From contig JAWKSZ010000018.1 of the NCBI GenBank assembly GCA_041402045.1, positions 1-64,000 on the forward strand: a stretch of 64,000 nt of DNA. Direction: 5' to 3'. Made by a program: the position numbers and the translations under genes. Each line of letters opens with the position of its first letter. The stretch's first letter is position 1. Below the pieces are notes generated by a model that saw nothing but the letters and a program-made list of their open reading frames with translations, had not been told where the DNA came from and did no database searches. This stretch comes from JAGQRJ01 sp041402045. GTDB taxonomy: Bacteria > Planctomycetota > J058. Below, piece after piece: positions 37,333 to 46,792 of this stretch.

Positions 37333-37348
37333 CGACGGGGGAGGGTCC

Positions 37349-39121
37349 ATGAGCGCCGACGACGAACCGACTCAGGACTCCCTCGCGCAGTGGAACGCCT
37401 GGCTCGCCGCCGGCGACGACACGTCGACCGGGTCCCTCGAGGCGTTCGCCGCCGCGGCGGAGGCCTTCGACGGGCGCGAGACCGGCCTCGTCGACTTCGA
37501 GGTCGAGAGCGACCCGCGCTTCGACGCCGAGCCCGTGCTGCTCGAGCCCGGCGCGCGCTTCGCCGCGTTCGAGATCCGCGCCTGCCTGGGCAGCGGCGGC
37601 ATGGCCACCGTCTACCGCGCCTGGGACACCGAGCACGAGGAGGAGGTCGCGCTCAAGCTCCTGCACCGCGGGCTGGTCGAGGACCCGCGACACCTGCAGC
37701 GCTTCCGCCGCGAGGCGCGGGTCGCCTCGCGCCTGAACCATCCCCAGATCGTGTGCACCAAGGCCTACGGCGAGGTCTCGGGGGCGGCCTACATCAGCAT
37801 GCCCGTGGTCGAGGGCCCGACCCTCGAGGAGTACGTCGAGGCCCAGGGCCCGCTCCCGCCGCAGGAGGCCGCGCGGACGATGATCCAGATCGCGCGCGCG
37901 CTGCAGGCAGCCCACGACCAGGGCGTCGTGCACCGCGACCTCAAGCCCAGCAACGTCGTGCTGCACCCCACCCGCGGCCCCCTGATCCTGGACTTCGGCC
38001 TGGCCAAGCACCTCACCCGCGACCCGCGCCTGACCGAGACCGGCGAGATCCTGGGAACGCCGACCTACCTCGCCCCGGAGCAGGTCTCCCCGCCAGGGAA
38101 GCCCCTGGACCACCGGATCGACGTCTACGGCCTGGGCGGCATGCTGTTCTTCCTGGTCAGCGGCCAGCCCCCGCGCCCCGGGGAGTCGGCGATCAAGGTC
38201 CTGCGCGACCTCTTGCACCGGGACGCGCCGCGGCTCCAGGACGTGCTCCCCCAGGCGCCGGCGGCCCTCGACCGGGTGTGCGCCAAGGCCCTCGCCCGCG
38301 ACCCCGCCGATCGCTACGCCAGCGCCGACCTCCTGGCCGACGACCTCGAGCGCTTCCTCGGGGCAGGGCGGGTCTCTGCCCGACTCCCGGGACCGCTGAC
38401 GCGGGCCTGGCGCTCCGTACGCGGCCACCCCTACCTCAGCGCCACGGTCGTGTGCGCCGCCCTCGCCGGCGCCGCCGCGCTCCAGACCGTGAGCACCCTC
38501 GCCGCCCGCGTCGACCGCCACGAGCGCTCGGCCGTCGGCCTGCGGCTCCTGGAGGAGGCCGAGGCCTTCGCCGCCCGCGGCGACTACCCCCAGGCCGACC
38601 GCACCTTCCTCCAGGCCATGCTCTCGACCAAGGAGGCCTTCCACGAGTCGCCCCAGGACCCGATCCTGCGCACCGCGCTGGCCCGGGTCGAGCGGGCGCG
38701 GGTCGCCTACGCCGAGCGCCGCGGCGAGTGGTCGCTGGCGGAGGCGCTGCGCCACGACCTGAAGTCCCTGGACGCCGACCCGGAGCTGCTCCCGAGGTCC
38801 GACGCCCCCTGCGTGCTGACCGTCGCTGGCCTGGAGGCCCCGCACTGGGTCGAGCTCTTCTCGGTCGACGGCGGGGAGCCCCGCCCCGTCGGCAAGGTCC
38901 ACGCCGACAGCCCCGAGATCTCCCTGCGCGCGGGGAGCTACTGGGCCACCGAGCGCGACGCCCACGGGGTCCCGGTGCGCGCGTTCCTGGTGGTGGCCGA
39001 CCCGAACCACCGCCACGTGGTCCAGCTCGATCGCGTCGCGTCCCCGCCCCCCGGGGTCTACCGCCTGCCCGCCGGCGCCGTGCTCGGCGGGCAGGCCCAG
39101 CGAGGCACCCATGCGGATTGA
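37349..39121 (+). CDS. Transmembrane Ser/Thr protein kinase
   Basis: A 590-residue protein. Residues 1-70 are acidic and Ala-rich. Kinase domain about 75-340: LGSGGMATVYRAWD, ALKLL, HRDLKPSNVVL near 194, DFGLAK, GTPTYLAPEQ. A hydrophobic segment (YLSATVVCAALAGAAAL) at about 361-377 may be a membrane helix. The tail has a TPR-like helical part (ARGDYPQADRTFLQAMLSTK) and a beta-rich end (PHWVELFSVDGGEPRPVG) seen in other planctomycete kinases with C-terminal sensor domains. ATG start with a strong GGGGGAGGG site. It lies 58 bp after the tolC-like gene, and its last 11 bp overlap the HPF-like gene. Confidence 0.93.
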   Translation: MSADDEPTQDSLAQWNAWLAAGDDTSTGSLEAFAAAAEAFDGRETGLVDFEVESDPRFDAEPVLLEPGARFAAFEIRACLGSGGMATVYRAWDTEHEEEVALKLLHRGLVEDPRHLQRFRREARVASRLNHPQIVCTKAYGEVSGAAYISMPVVEGPTLEEYVEAQGPLPPQEAARTMIQIARALQAAHDQGVVHRDLKPSNVVLHPTRGPLILDFGLAKHLTRDPRLTETGEILGTPTYLAPEQVSPPGKPLDHRIDVYGLGGMLFFLVSGQPPRPGESAIKVLRDLLHRDAPRLQDVLPQAPAALDRVCAKALARDPADRYASADLLADDLERFLGAGRVSARLPGPLTRAWRSVRGHPYLSATVVCAALAGAAALQTVSTLAARVDRHERSAVGLRLLEEAEAFAARGDYPQADRTFLQAMLSTKEAFHESPQDPILRTALARVERARVAYAERRGEWSLAEALRHDLKSLDADPELLPRSDAPCVLTVAGLEAPHWVELFSVDGGEPRPVGKVHADSPEISLRAGSYWATERDAHGVPVRAFLVVADPNHRHVVQLDRVASPPPGVYRLPAGAVLGGQAQRGTHAD

Positions 39122-39422
39122 GTGCAAAGTGCATGGCTTCGCGACCGGCCGCGAGCTGCGACAGCGCTGCGACCGCAGCCTGCGCCTGGCCCTCGGGCGC
39201 CTGCAGACCGCGATCGAGCGGGTGTCGGTGACCCTCGAGGACGCCCCAGACGCCCGGGACGCGCACTGCCGGGTGCGGGCGCGGCTGTGCGTGGGGGGCG
39301 ACCCCGTGCTCGGCGAGGCCCGGGACCCGGACCCCCTGACCGCGGTCGACAGGGCCGCCGACCGCGTGCGCCGAGGGATCCGCCGCCGCCTGGAGCTCAG
39401 CCGCGAGCCGCGCTGGGACTAG
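39111..39422 (+). CDS. HPF/RaiA-like ribosome-associated protein
   Basis: A 103-residue protein whose pattern fits the hibernation-promoting factor domain. It starts with a beta strand (MRIECKVHGFATGRELRQRC), followed by a helix, strands VERVSVTLEDA and HCRVRARLCVGGD, and a final helix with AVDRAADRVRRGIRRRLE, the expected basic face. HPF binds the small subunit and silences ribosomes in stationary phase. Identity is by pattern only. It overlaps the kinase stop by 11 bp, so it is coupled to it. Such an arrangement would let the kinase operon co-produce a translation brake. Confidence 0.6.
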   Translation: MRIECKVHGFATGRELRQRCDRSLRLALGRLQTAIERVSVTLEDAPDARDAHCRVRARLCVGGDPVLGEARDPDPLTAVDRAADRVRRGIRRRLELSREPRWD

Positions 39423-39580
39423 TGGCCCGTCAGGGCTGATTCCAGCGGCGTTCGCTTGCCCTCGTCGCCCCTGGCGTCGTTGCTCGTCGGTCACAATGGC
39501 CCGCATTGCTCGCTCCTCGCGCCTAGCCAGGAACGACGATTGCGGCGCGATCACCGCTGAAATCAACCCTGACGGACCAC
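39422..39580. repeat. Imperfect palindromic element (about 160 bp)
   Basis: GTGGCCCGTCAGGGCTGATT... at 39422-39448 is the inverse of 39554-39580 with 24 of 27 matches, all three differences being C/T transitions. Similarity continues inward (gcc.tcgtcg..cctggc). It forms a long hairpin directly after the HPF-like stop and could terminate that operon. No ORF. Confidence 0.65.
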
Positions 39581-39582
39581 TA

Positions 39583-39750
39583 GGTCCGGTGCGGAGGGCT
39601 CACGCCGTCCGCATCGTGAGCGACGAGCAACGTAGTCGTCAGGAGTTGCGCAGCAACTCCCGACGATCGAGGGGGTCGGCGCAGCCGACCCCCCGAAGAC
39701 CGGGGCGGAGTTCAACGGGCTGCTGGGTCCGGTGCGGCGGGCTCACGCCG
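39583..39750 (+). repeat. Dispersed hairpin element, copy B, flanked by 25-bp direct repeats
   Basis: Direct repeats ggtccggtgcggagggctca... at 39583-39607 and 39726-39750 (one mismatch) flank gagcgacgagcaacgtagtcgtc, the hairpin GGAGTTGC-gca-GCAACTCC, the hairpin GGGGGTCGGC-gca-GCCGACCCCC and agaccggggcgga. Same order as copy A after the tRNA. The rest of the gap to 39871 holds nothing recognisable. Confidence 0.6.
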
Positions 39751-39858
39751 GCCTCACCCACAGCGCTCGCGTTCCTGGCCCATTCCGGCGGTCCGACGCT
39801 CGCCCCTCCCAAGGCCCGGGGCACGATCGGCTCCGGCCTCGGGCGCGGGCGCTGCAGG

Positions 39859-39864
39859 TAGACT
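39859..39864 (+). promoter_or_regulatory. Putative -10 box with leaderless start
   Basis: TAGACT ends 7 nt before the ATG at 39872; the spacer is seven C residues, so no ribosome site is possible there. Confidence 0.4.
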
Positions 39865-39871
39865 CCCCCCC

Positions 39872-41386
39872 ATGACCGCCCTGCCCTCGGCGCCGGGCCG
39901 CCCACTGGCGCGGCGTCTGCGCCGCGACCTCCTGCTCGTGGCCCTCGCGACGCTCCTCGGCGGCGCGCTCCGGCTGTGGGGGCTCGACCTCGCGCCTCCG
40001 GGGCTCCACCCCGACGAGGCCGCCAACGCCTTCGAGGCCTCCTGCCTGCGCGGCCTGGGCGCCGCGAGCGACGGGCGCGCCTGGCCCCTGACCTTCTGCA
40101 TGCACGGGCGGTTCTGGGTCGAGGGGACCTACGTGTGGCTGGTGGCCCTGGCCCAGGGCTTGCCGCTGTCCCTCGCGGTCCAGACCCGGCTCCCCGCCGC
40201 GTTGGCCGGGACCGCGCTGATCCCCCTCGCCGCGCTCCTCGCGCGCCGGCTGGTCGCGCCTCGGGCGGGCTGGATCGCCGCAGCGCTGCTCGCCGTCGAG
40301 CCCCTGGCCGTGCACTACAGCCGAGTCGGGCTGCGCGCGAGCCTCACGCCGCCCCTGGTCGCCGGCGCCCTGGTCCTGCTCCTCGCCCCCCCGCGCGCCC
40401 CCGCGCGCGACGCCGCTCGCGGCGCGCTGGCGGGCGCCCTGGCCAGCCTCGCGCTCTGGACCTACACCCCCATGCGCGCCTGGGTCCCGCTCCTGCTCGC
40501 CGCCTGGGTCCTGGCCTACCGCCCGCGCGCGCGCCGCGCCCCCTGGGCCCCGGCCCTGGCCCTGGGCCTGGTCACGCTGGCCTTCCTCGCCGCGCTGCCG
40601 TGGACCCTCGCCGGCGACGGCAGCGCGCGCCTGAGCGAGGTCTCGTTGACCCACCAGGACGGCGGCCCCCTCGCGCTGGGCGCGCGCTTCCTCCGCGGCT
40701 ACGCCCTCGCCTTCGCCCCGCGCGCGCTGCTCAGCGGCAGCTCGGGGGCGCGGGTTCTGGGCCGAGGGGTGACCCCGCTGCTGTGGACCAGCGCGCCCTT
40801 GATCCTCCTCGGCCTCGCGCGCCTCGCGCGGCGCCTCCCGACCCCGCGCGCGCTTCCTCTTGCTGTGGCTCGCGCTCTACCCTGCCCGGCGCGCTGACCG
40901 TCGACGCCCCCAACCCCCTGCGCACCCTGGGGGTGCTCCACTATGGGCGCTCCTCGGCGCGCTGGGCGGCGCGCGCTCCTGGGCTGGGCTCGCGTCCGCG
41001 GCGGCGCCACCCCGCGCCTCGCGGGCCTCGGCCTGGCGCTCGCGCTGGGGCTCAACGCGGTGTGGACGAGCCACGCCTACCGGGTGCGCTTCCCCGCCCG
41101 CGAGCGCGCGGCCTGGTTCGCCGCGGAGAACGAAACCCTGACCGCCCTCGTCCGCGCAGCAGACGACCGGGGAGCCGAGGTGGAGCTGACCTGCTCCTGG
41201 GTCACGGCGGCGCTGGCTCAGGCCCGCGCGCGTCACCTGGGCCCCCAGGTCGAGCACGGCGACCCCGCCCGAGTGCGCTTCGGCGCGGGGCCCCGGCGTT
41301 GGCGCGCCGAGCTCGACGACCGCGCGCTCGTGGCCTGGGAGGACGGGCGCGAGGTGTTCTTCGCGCCCGTCCGCCGCGCTCAGTAG
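39872..41386 (+). CDS. ArnT/PMT-like multi-pass glycosyltransferase, frameshifted in its second half
   Basis: The first 325 residues are intact: an N-terminal TM helix, then GLHPDEAANAFEASCLR with the GT-C-type acidic motif (D-E after the first helix), and about eight further helices (LPAALAGTALIPLAALLARR; GWIAAALLAVEPLAVHYSRV). After PTPRA (near 40850) the protein continues in other frames: FLLLWLALYP, then GALTVDAPNPLRTLGVLHY, then GALLGALGGARSW, then LAGLGLALALGLNAVWTSHA to the stop at 41386. At least three indels fall within about 140 bp. Restored length is about 500 residues. It probably transfers a sugar from a polyprenyl phosphate at the membrane. The neighbouring gene is damaged too, so local consensus quality is suspect. 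Confidence 0.7.
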
Positions 41387-43048
41387 AGGTAGAACTCGAA
41401 CTCGGCGGAGAGGGTCTCCCGACCTCCCGCGGGGAGCTCGAGCTCCCAGGTGCGGTCGGAGTGGTTGTTGACCGTGCCGTAGCCCGAGTCGGCCCAGTCC
41501 TCGGGCCGGTAGTCGTTGAGCCGCGTGCTGCCCTCTCCGCTGGCCTGGGTGATCTTCCCGCCCAGGCTCAGCCGCACGCGCCAGGGTCGCCGGGTGCTCG
41601 CTGTAGCTCGTGAGCTCGATCGTCCCCCGCTTGTGGATCCGCCCGTAGCTGTGCCCGGACCAGGTGAGCGCGTTGGGCTCGCGGTCCAGCTCCTCCTCCT
41701 GGTAGCGCGCGCGCAGGTCGACCGCGACGGTGATCGGGAGCAAGGTGCAGCCCCCGACGGAGGTGTAGGTCAAGAGCTCCTGGCCGAGGGGCACGCCGCC
41801 CCGGGTGACCAGCGCGGCCCCGGTCGTCCACGGAACCCGCGAGTGGTTCTCGAGCTCGATCTGGTGCCACACCTCGCTCTTGGCCAGCTGCAGCGGCGAG
41901 GCGTCCCGGCCGCTCACCGACCAGCCCCCCGAGCGCGCGTTGCGCGCGACCTGCACGTCCAGGGTGTAGACGTGGCGGTAGCCACGTCCTGATCCCAGAG
42001 CGGGACGCTGGCCCGCGCGCCGCGCGCCAGGCTGAAGGCGCCGACGCGGTACACGAACAGGTCCTGCTGCCCGTCGGCCCCGGCCAGCTCCGGCGCCAGC
42101 TCTGCGCCGCCGCCGTGGCCGACCTGCTCGCCTGCGCGCGCGGTGTACATCGCGTTACTGAAGGTCTGACTCTGCAGCCCCGGCGCCGCCTGCTGCAGCA
42201 GCCCGCGCAGCAGCCCTCGAGCACCAGGGGCGAGACCGCGCCCTTGAAGCGGAAGTTGGGCACCCCGACGACGAGCTCGGCTGCACGTCCTCGAGGTCCT
42301 CGAGCTCGTTGAGCACCTCGCCCTGGAGCGAGACCCGCGCCCGGTCGTCCTCGGCCAGGTCCACGCGGTAGGTCGGGATCCAGCGCAGGCCTTCGCTGAA
42401 GTAGATCAGGCGCAGCTCGAAGGCCTCCCCGCGCGCTCGGGGCCGCAGGCGAAGCTCAGGCGCTTGCGCTTGCTCGTGACCACCCGCCGGCGCTCGATCG
42501 TGGTCACCAGCTCGGGCCCGCTGAGGGACACGACCTGCGCGGCCGGGAGCGCGATCCGCCCCAGGTTCCCCCGGTCCACGACCACCAGCGGGCTGCCCGC
42601 CGACGCGACGCGCAGCTCCTCGGGGCGTCCCCGGGGACGCCGGAGCTTCCAAGAGCTCCACGATCCGCCCCTCGAGGGCTCGGCCTCGGTCCGGATCAGG
42701 GTCAGGGGTCTTGCCCACGTTGGCCCGCAGCAGCTCGACCACGCTCAGGCAGGGCGTCGTCGCCTGCAGCTCCTCGCGCCGCGCGTGCCAGCCGGCGCGC
42801 ATGCCCAGGGTCGTGCCGTCGCTGGCGCTGGCCCAGAAGCAGCCGAGCACCGCCGAGTCCGGGACCTCCTCGGTGAACAGGGTCCCGTCGGGAGCCACCA
42901 CGCCGCGGGCGGTCTTGACCACCAGCCCGTGGCCGTCCTTGAACACGACCACGCGCTCGGTGTCGAGGGTCAGCGCGCCCGGCTCCGCGGCGGCGGCGGC
43001 GGTCAGCGCGGCGACGGCGCCGAGCCAGATCCAGTTCGAACGGTCCAT
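41380..43048 (-). CDS. Secreted DUF4139-like protein, multiply frameshifted
   Basis: Pieces in successive minus-strand frames join into one protein of about 550 residues. They are the signal peptide MDRSNWIWLGAVAALTAAAA, then RVVVFKDGHGLVV, then RVASAGSPLVVVDRGNLGRI, then YFSEGLRWIPTYRVDLAEDD (DUF4139 hallmark). These are followed by LVVGVPNFRFKGAVSPLVLE, GQQDLFVYRVGAFSLARGAR, KSEVWHQIELENHSRVPWTT and WELELPAGGRETLSAEFEFY. Changes of frame occur near 42640, 42440, 42280, 42215, 41985 and 41590. DUF4139 proteins are secreted beta-rich proteins of unknown function. Either a recent pseudogene or a poorly resolved stretch of assembly; its start at 43048 is ATG. Confidence 0.65.
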
Positions 43049-43218
43049 GGGCTCCTCCAGGGGATCTCGGGTTCGCCTCCAAGGGTCGCCCAGCCCCCGC
43101 TCCGAGCCCAGCCACGGCCCTGCACCTTCCCCCCTGGGAGGTTTGCAATTCCTTTGCAGCGCCGAGCGCCAGCCGCCAGACCCCAGGGTAGACTCGGCGC
43201 CCGCTGGAGGGCCCGTTC

Positions 43219-44442
43219 ATGGTCCACGTCGTCTTCGTCGCCCCCTACTACGGCGGCACGATCCTCAAGTGCCTGGCCGAGATCGCCTCCCTCGAGGACG
43301 TGAAGCTCGGCGTGATCTCGCAGCAACCGCAAGAGCACCTGCCTCCGGGCCTGCGCGACAAGATCGCCGGGCACTTCCGCGTGCCGAACACCCTCGACGT
43401 GGGCCAGCTCGTGGTGGCGGCGCGCGGGTTCCAGCGCGAGTGGGGCCGGGTCGACCGGCTCATGTGCTACCTGGAGCAGCTCCAGCTCCCCCTGGCCGAG
43501 GCCCGCGAGACCCTGGGGATCCCGGGCATGCACTCCGAGGCCGCGCGCAACTTCCGCGACAAGAACTGCATGAAGGCGGTCCTCGCCCAGGCGGGGCTCC
43601 CCGTCGCGCGCCAGGCGCGGATCAAGGGGCTCAAGGACGCCGAGCGCTTCGTGGAGCAGGTCGGGTTCCCGATCATCCTCAAGCCCCTGGACGGCCTGGG
43701 CACCAAGGACACCTTCCGCGCCGGCGACCACGCCGAGCTCTACTCCGCGCTCAACCAGCTCCTGCCCACCCCCTCGCGCCCGGCGCAGGCCGAGGAGTTC
43801 GTGCGCGGCTCGGAGCACACCTTCGAGACCGTGAGCATTCGCGGCAAGCCGGTGTGGTCGAGCTCGACCTACTACCTCCCGGGGCCGCTCGAGGTGGTGG
43901 AGAGCCCCTGGATCCAATACTGCGTGCTCCTGCCCAAGGAGCAATACGGCCCGCACTCCGAGCCCTTCGTCGAGATCAACGCCCGCTCCCTCTCGGCCCT
44001 CGGCATGCACACCGGGCTCTCCCACATGGAGTGGTTCCTGACCCCCAGCGGCAAGCGCGTGATCTCCGAGGTCGCCGCCCGCCCGCCCGGGGTGAACATC
44101 ATGGCGATCAACAGCCTGGCCCACGAGACCGACATGTGGACCCTGTGGGCCCGGCTCATGGTCCACGAGACCTTCGAGATCGGCCCCCGCAAGTGGGCCG
44201 CGGGCTCCGCGTTCCTGCGCGGCTCGGGCCCGGGCCGCACCGTGGCCAAGGTCGAGGGCCTGGAGGAGGTCCTGCGCGACCTGGGCGACGTGGTCGTCGA
44301 GCACCGCCTGCCCCGCCCGGGCATGCCCCGTTCCTCGCACTACGAGGGCGAGGGCTGGGTCCTGGTCAAGCACCCCGAGACCAAGGGCGCGGCCGAGGCC
44401 CTGCGCCAGATCGTGGCGCGCACGCGCATCCACTACGCCTAA
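43219..44442 (+). CDS. ATP-grasp ligase
   Basis: A 407-residue ATP-grasp enzyme (ATP-dependent carboxylate-amine/thiol ligase superfamily). A Rossmann-like N-domain spans 1-110 (MVHVVFVAPYYGGTILKCLA). The ATP-grasp fold then shows the phosphate-binding loop FPIILKPLDGLGTKDTFRAG (Lys), QAEEFVRGSEHTFETVSIRG (hinge and Glu), SLSALGMHTGLSHMEWF and ISEVAARPPGVNIMAINSLA (Mg-binding E-x-A-x-R-P-x-G-x-N). Closest in style to biotin carboxylase/carbamoyl-phosphate-like ligases that act on amino acids. TAGACT at 43189-43194 and ggaggg before the ATG. It stands alone; substrate unknown. Confidence 0.88.
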   Translation: MVHVVFVAPYYGGTILKCLAEIASLEDVKLGVISQQPQEHLPPGLRDKIAGHFRVPNTLDVGQLVVAARGFQREWGRVDRLMCYLEQLQLPLAEARETLGIPGMHSEAARNFRDKNCMKAVLAQAGLPVARQARIKGLKDAERFVEQVGFPIILKPLDGLGTKDTFRAGDHAELYSALNQLLPTPSRPAQAEEFVRGSEHTFETVSIRGKPVWSSSTYYLPGPLEVVESPWIQYCVLLPKEQYGPHSEPFVEINARSLSALGMHTGLSHMEWFLTPSGKRVISEVAARPPGVNIMAINSLAHETDMWTLWARLMVHETFEIGPRKWAAGSAFLRGSGPGRTVAKVEGLEEVLRDLGDVVVEHRLPRPGMPRSSHYEGEGWVLVKHPETKGAAEALRQIVARTRIHYA

Positions 44443-44646
44443 AGGGCAGGGCACGACTCCGCGACGTGGCCCGCACGGTGGCAGCGGTTCACGAACTGAA
44501 TCGGTCGCGACGTCGCGAACTCCTGCCTTCCAGGTGCTCCTTCAAGGGCTCCGCCTCGTGCGCAGCCGCTCTCGGGTCCCGAGCCCCGTGGGGGAGCGCC
44601 GACGCGCGCGCGGCGCGGTGACGCTCCACCCCAAGGCGCGTCGGGC

Positions 44647-46713
44647 TCAGTCCACCTCGTACGCGCGGCGCACGACCCGGCACCAGTCGCCCTCCCACAC
44701 CCCGACGCTCAGCTGCTGGACCCGGGCCAGGTGCGCCAGCCCCTGCTCGCGGGTCAGCACCCCCGCCGCCGCCGGGTCGGTGGCCAGGTCCGCGAGGGCG
44801 AGGTGCACCGAGGCTGGGCGCTCGGAGGGCGAGGGCACCGCCAGCGCGCGGGTCCAGAGCTCGACCGCGCGCTCCAGGTCGTAGGGCACGAGCAGCCCGG
44901 GCGCGCCCTTGCGCGCGCTCCACCCCAGGAACTCCAAGGCGCGGAACTGGCCCGCGCGCGCGGCGCGCTCGGCGAGCCCGCGCCGGAGCGCGGCCAGGCG
45001 ACAGGGCTCGAGGTCCACGAACTCCAGCGCCCGCGGGTCCTCGCCGTTGAGCCAGTTGGCCATGTCGACGTAGCTCTCGGGCTCGGCCCCGACCTCGAGG
45101 GTCGCGGCGTAGCCCGACCAGGCGAAGGCCTGCTCCAGGTCTCCGTCCTCCCGGGCCGTCTGCGCGACGTAGCGAGCGGCGTAGCCGTAGCTCCGCGCCG
45201 CGCTGGTCTCGCCCTCGGCGTGGTGGCTCGGAGGCCGCGGCTCGGGGAGCGCGTCGAGGAACGCCTGGACCACGCGCTCCGAGAGCACCAGCCAGTCGCG
45301 CTCCAGCGCCAGCGGGTCCACGGCCGTGGGGTAGGCCTCCTGCGCCGCGCGCAGCGCCAGCTCCAGCTCGGCCGGGAACCCGTCGGGGTCGGCGGCGCAC
45401 AGCGCCACCAGCCGCACGCGCGCGCGCTGCCGCGGGTCGGGCCCCGGGTCCTCCGCGACCGGCTGCAAGCGCAGGGCGCGCGTGTAGCGCTCGACCGCGG
45501 GCGCGGTCTCCGACTCCGCGTCCCCCAGCGCCACCTCGCAGCGCGGGCTGCCCTCCCGAGCGCCGCGCTCGAGGCACAGCCGCCGCGCCCCGGGGAGCTC
45601 GGCCTCGAGCGCCGCCGGCAGGTCCTGCGCCAGCCGCCAGCAGGCGTGGGCGTCGCCCTCCGACGCCACGCTCCACAGGTCCCGCAGCACCGACGCCGCG
45701 CCGTCCGCCTGGAGGGCCGCCCCCAGCCGAGCCCAGGTCGCAGGAGGCAGCGGCTCGACGGGCGCAGCGGCGGGCGCCTCCCGCCCCTCGTCCCGCGGGA
45801 TCAGGAGCCCGAGCCCCGCCACCAGCGCCAGCGCCCCGACGACGCCCAGGGCCACCGCGCCCCTCCCCCGCCGGGGGACGAGGGGCTCCACGTCCAGGGC
45901 CTCCGCGAACGCCCGGGCCGAGGGGTAGCGCCGCGCGGGGTCCCGCTGCAGCGCGCGCAGGCACACCGCCTCGAGCCCCGGGTCCACCTCCGGGGCGACG
46001 CTCGACGGCGGCGCCGGATCCCGGGTGCACACCTCGGTCATGAGCTGCAGCGCGCTGGCGCCGGTGAACGGAGGCTGCCCGGTGAGCATGGCGTAGAGCA
46101 CCGCGCCCAGGCCGTAGACGTCGGTGCGCTCGTCGGGCGGCGTGCTCAGCGCCTGCTCGGGGGCCATGAACGCCGGGGTCCCGACGACGGCGCCGGTCTG
46201 GGTCAGGGAGCTCCCGCCCGCGCGCCGGACCAGCCCGAAGTCCCCGAGCAGCGCGCGGCCGTCGTCGGCGAAGAGCACGTTCTGCGGCTTGAGGTCGCGG
46301 TGCAGGAACCCGTGGGCGTGCACGTAGGCCAGGCCCGTCGCCAGCTCTCGCGCGATCCGCCGCGCCTCCTCCGTGGAGAGCGGCCCCGCCTTGAGCCGCG
46401 CGGCCAGGTCCCCCCGGGCGAGGTCCAGGATCAGGATCGGCTGCTCGGGCCCGCCCTCGACCCCGTGGATCCGCAGCAGGTGCGGGTGCCCGTCGAGTCG
46501 CGCCAGGGCCTCCGCCTCCCGCGCGAAGCGCACGCGATCCTCGACCCCCGCCTCCGGCGCGAGGAGCTTCAGCGCGCGCTCCCCCCCGGTCTCCAGGTGC
46601 AGGGCCCGCCACACCTGCCCGCCGGCGCCCGCGCCCAGCGACTCGAGCAAGCGGTGCCCGGCGAGCACCGCCCCGACCCTCCACCCCCCCGCACCGTCCG
46701 CGTCGCGCTGCAC
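44647..46713 (-). CDS. Transmembrane Ser/Thr protein kinase with helical-repeat tail
   Basis: A 688-residue protein. Kinase domain about 20-275: LGAGAGGQVWRALH, ALKLL, HRDLKPQNVLFADDGRALL, DFGLVR, GTPAFMAPEQ. TM helix about 285-305 (AVALGVVGALALVAGLGLLI). The outer or C-terminal part has Sel1/TPR-like helical repeats (EGDAHACWRLAQDLPAALEA; CEVALGDAESETAPAVERYT). It is a paralogue of the divergent kinase at 46793; both share HAHGFLHRDLKPQNVLFA. GTG start; TAAAGT at 46720-46725 (minus strand) ends 6 nt before it, so the mRNA is probably leaderless. The last 200 bp before 44647 hold no gene. Confidence 0.92.
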   Translation of the reverse strand: MQRDADGAGGWRVGAVLAGHRLLESLGAGAGGQVWRALHLETGGERALKLLAPEAGVEDRVRFAREAEALARLDGHPHLLRIHGVEGGPEQPILILDLARGDLAARLKAGPLSTEEARRIARELATGLAYVHAHGFLHRDLKPQNVLFADDGRALLGDFGLVRRAGGSSLTQTGAVVGTPAFMAPEQALSTPPDERTDVYGLGAVLYAMLTGQPPFTGASALQLMTEVCTRDPAPPSSVAPEVDPGLEAVCLRALQRDPARRYPSARAFAEALDVEPLVPRRGRGAVALGVVGALALVAGLGLLIPRDEGREAPAAAPVEPLPPATWARLGAALQADGAASVLRDLWSVASEGDAHACWRLAQDLPAALEAELPGARRLCLERGAREGSPRCEVALGDAESETAPAVERYTRALRLQPVAEDPGPDPRQRARVRLVALCAADPDGFPAELELALRAAQEAYPTAVDPLALERDWLVLSERVVQAFLDALPEPRPPSHHAEGETSAARSYGYAARYVAQTAREDGDLEQAFAWSGYAATLEVGAEPESYVDMANWLNGEDPRALEFVDLEPCRLAALRRGLAERAARAGQFRALEFLGWSARKGAPGLLVPYDLERAVELWTRALAVPSPSERPASVHLALADLATDPAAAGVLTREQGLAHLARVQQLSVGVWEGDWCRVVRRAYEVD

Positions 46714-46719
46714 GCCGGT

Positions 46720-46786
46720 ACTTTACGCAGCCCTGTTCCTTCACGCCCGCCGACCACGGGACTTCTCCGGGCGAGCTGCGTATCCT
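46720..46786. promoter_or_regulatory. Divergent promoter pair of two kinase genes
   Basis: 79-bp gap between divergent GTG starts. Minus-strand TAAAGT (46720-46725) is 6 nt before the start at 46713, and plus-strand TATCCT (46781-46786) is 6 nt before the start at 46793. Neither gene has a ribosome site. Matching spacing suggests two leaderless transcripts from one control region. Confidence 0.5.
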
Positions 46787-46792
46787 CGAGGT

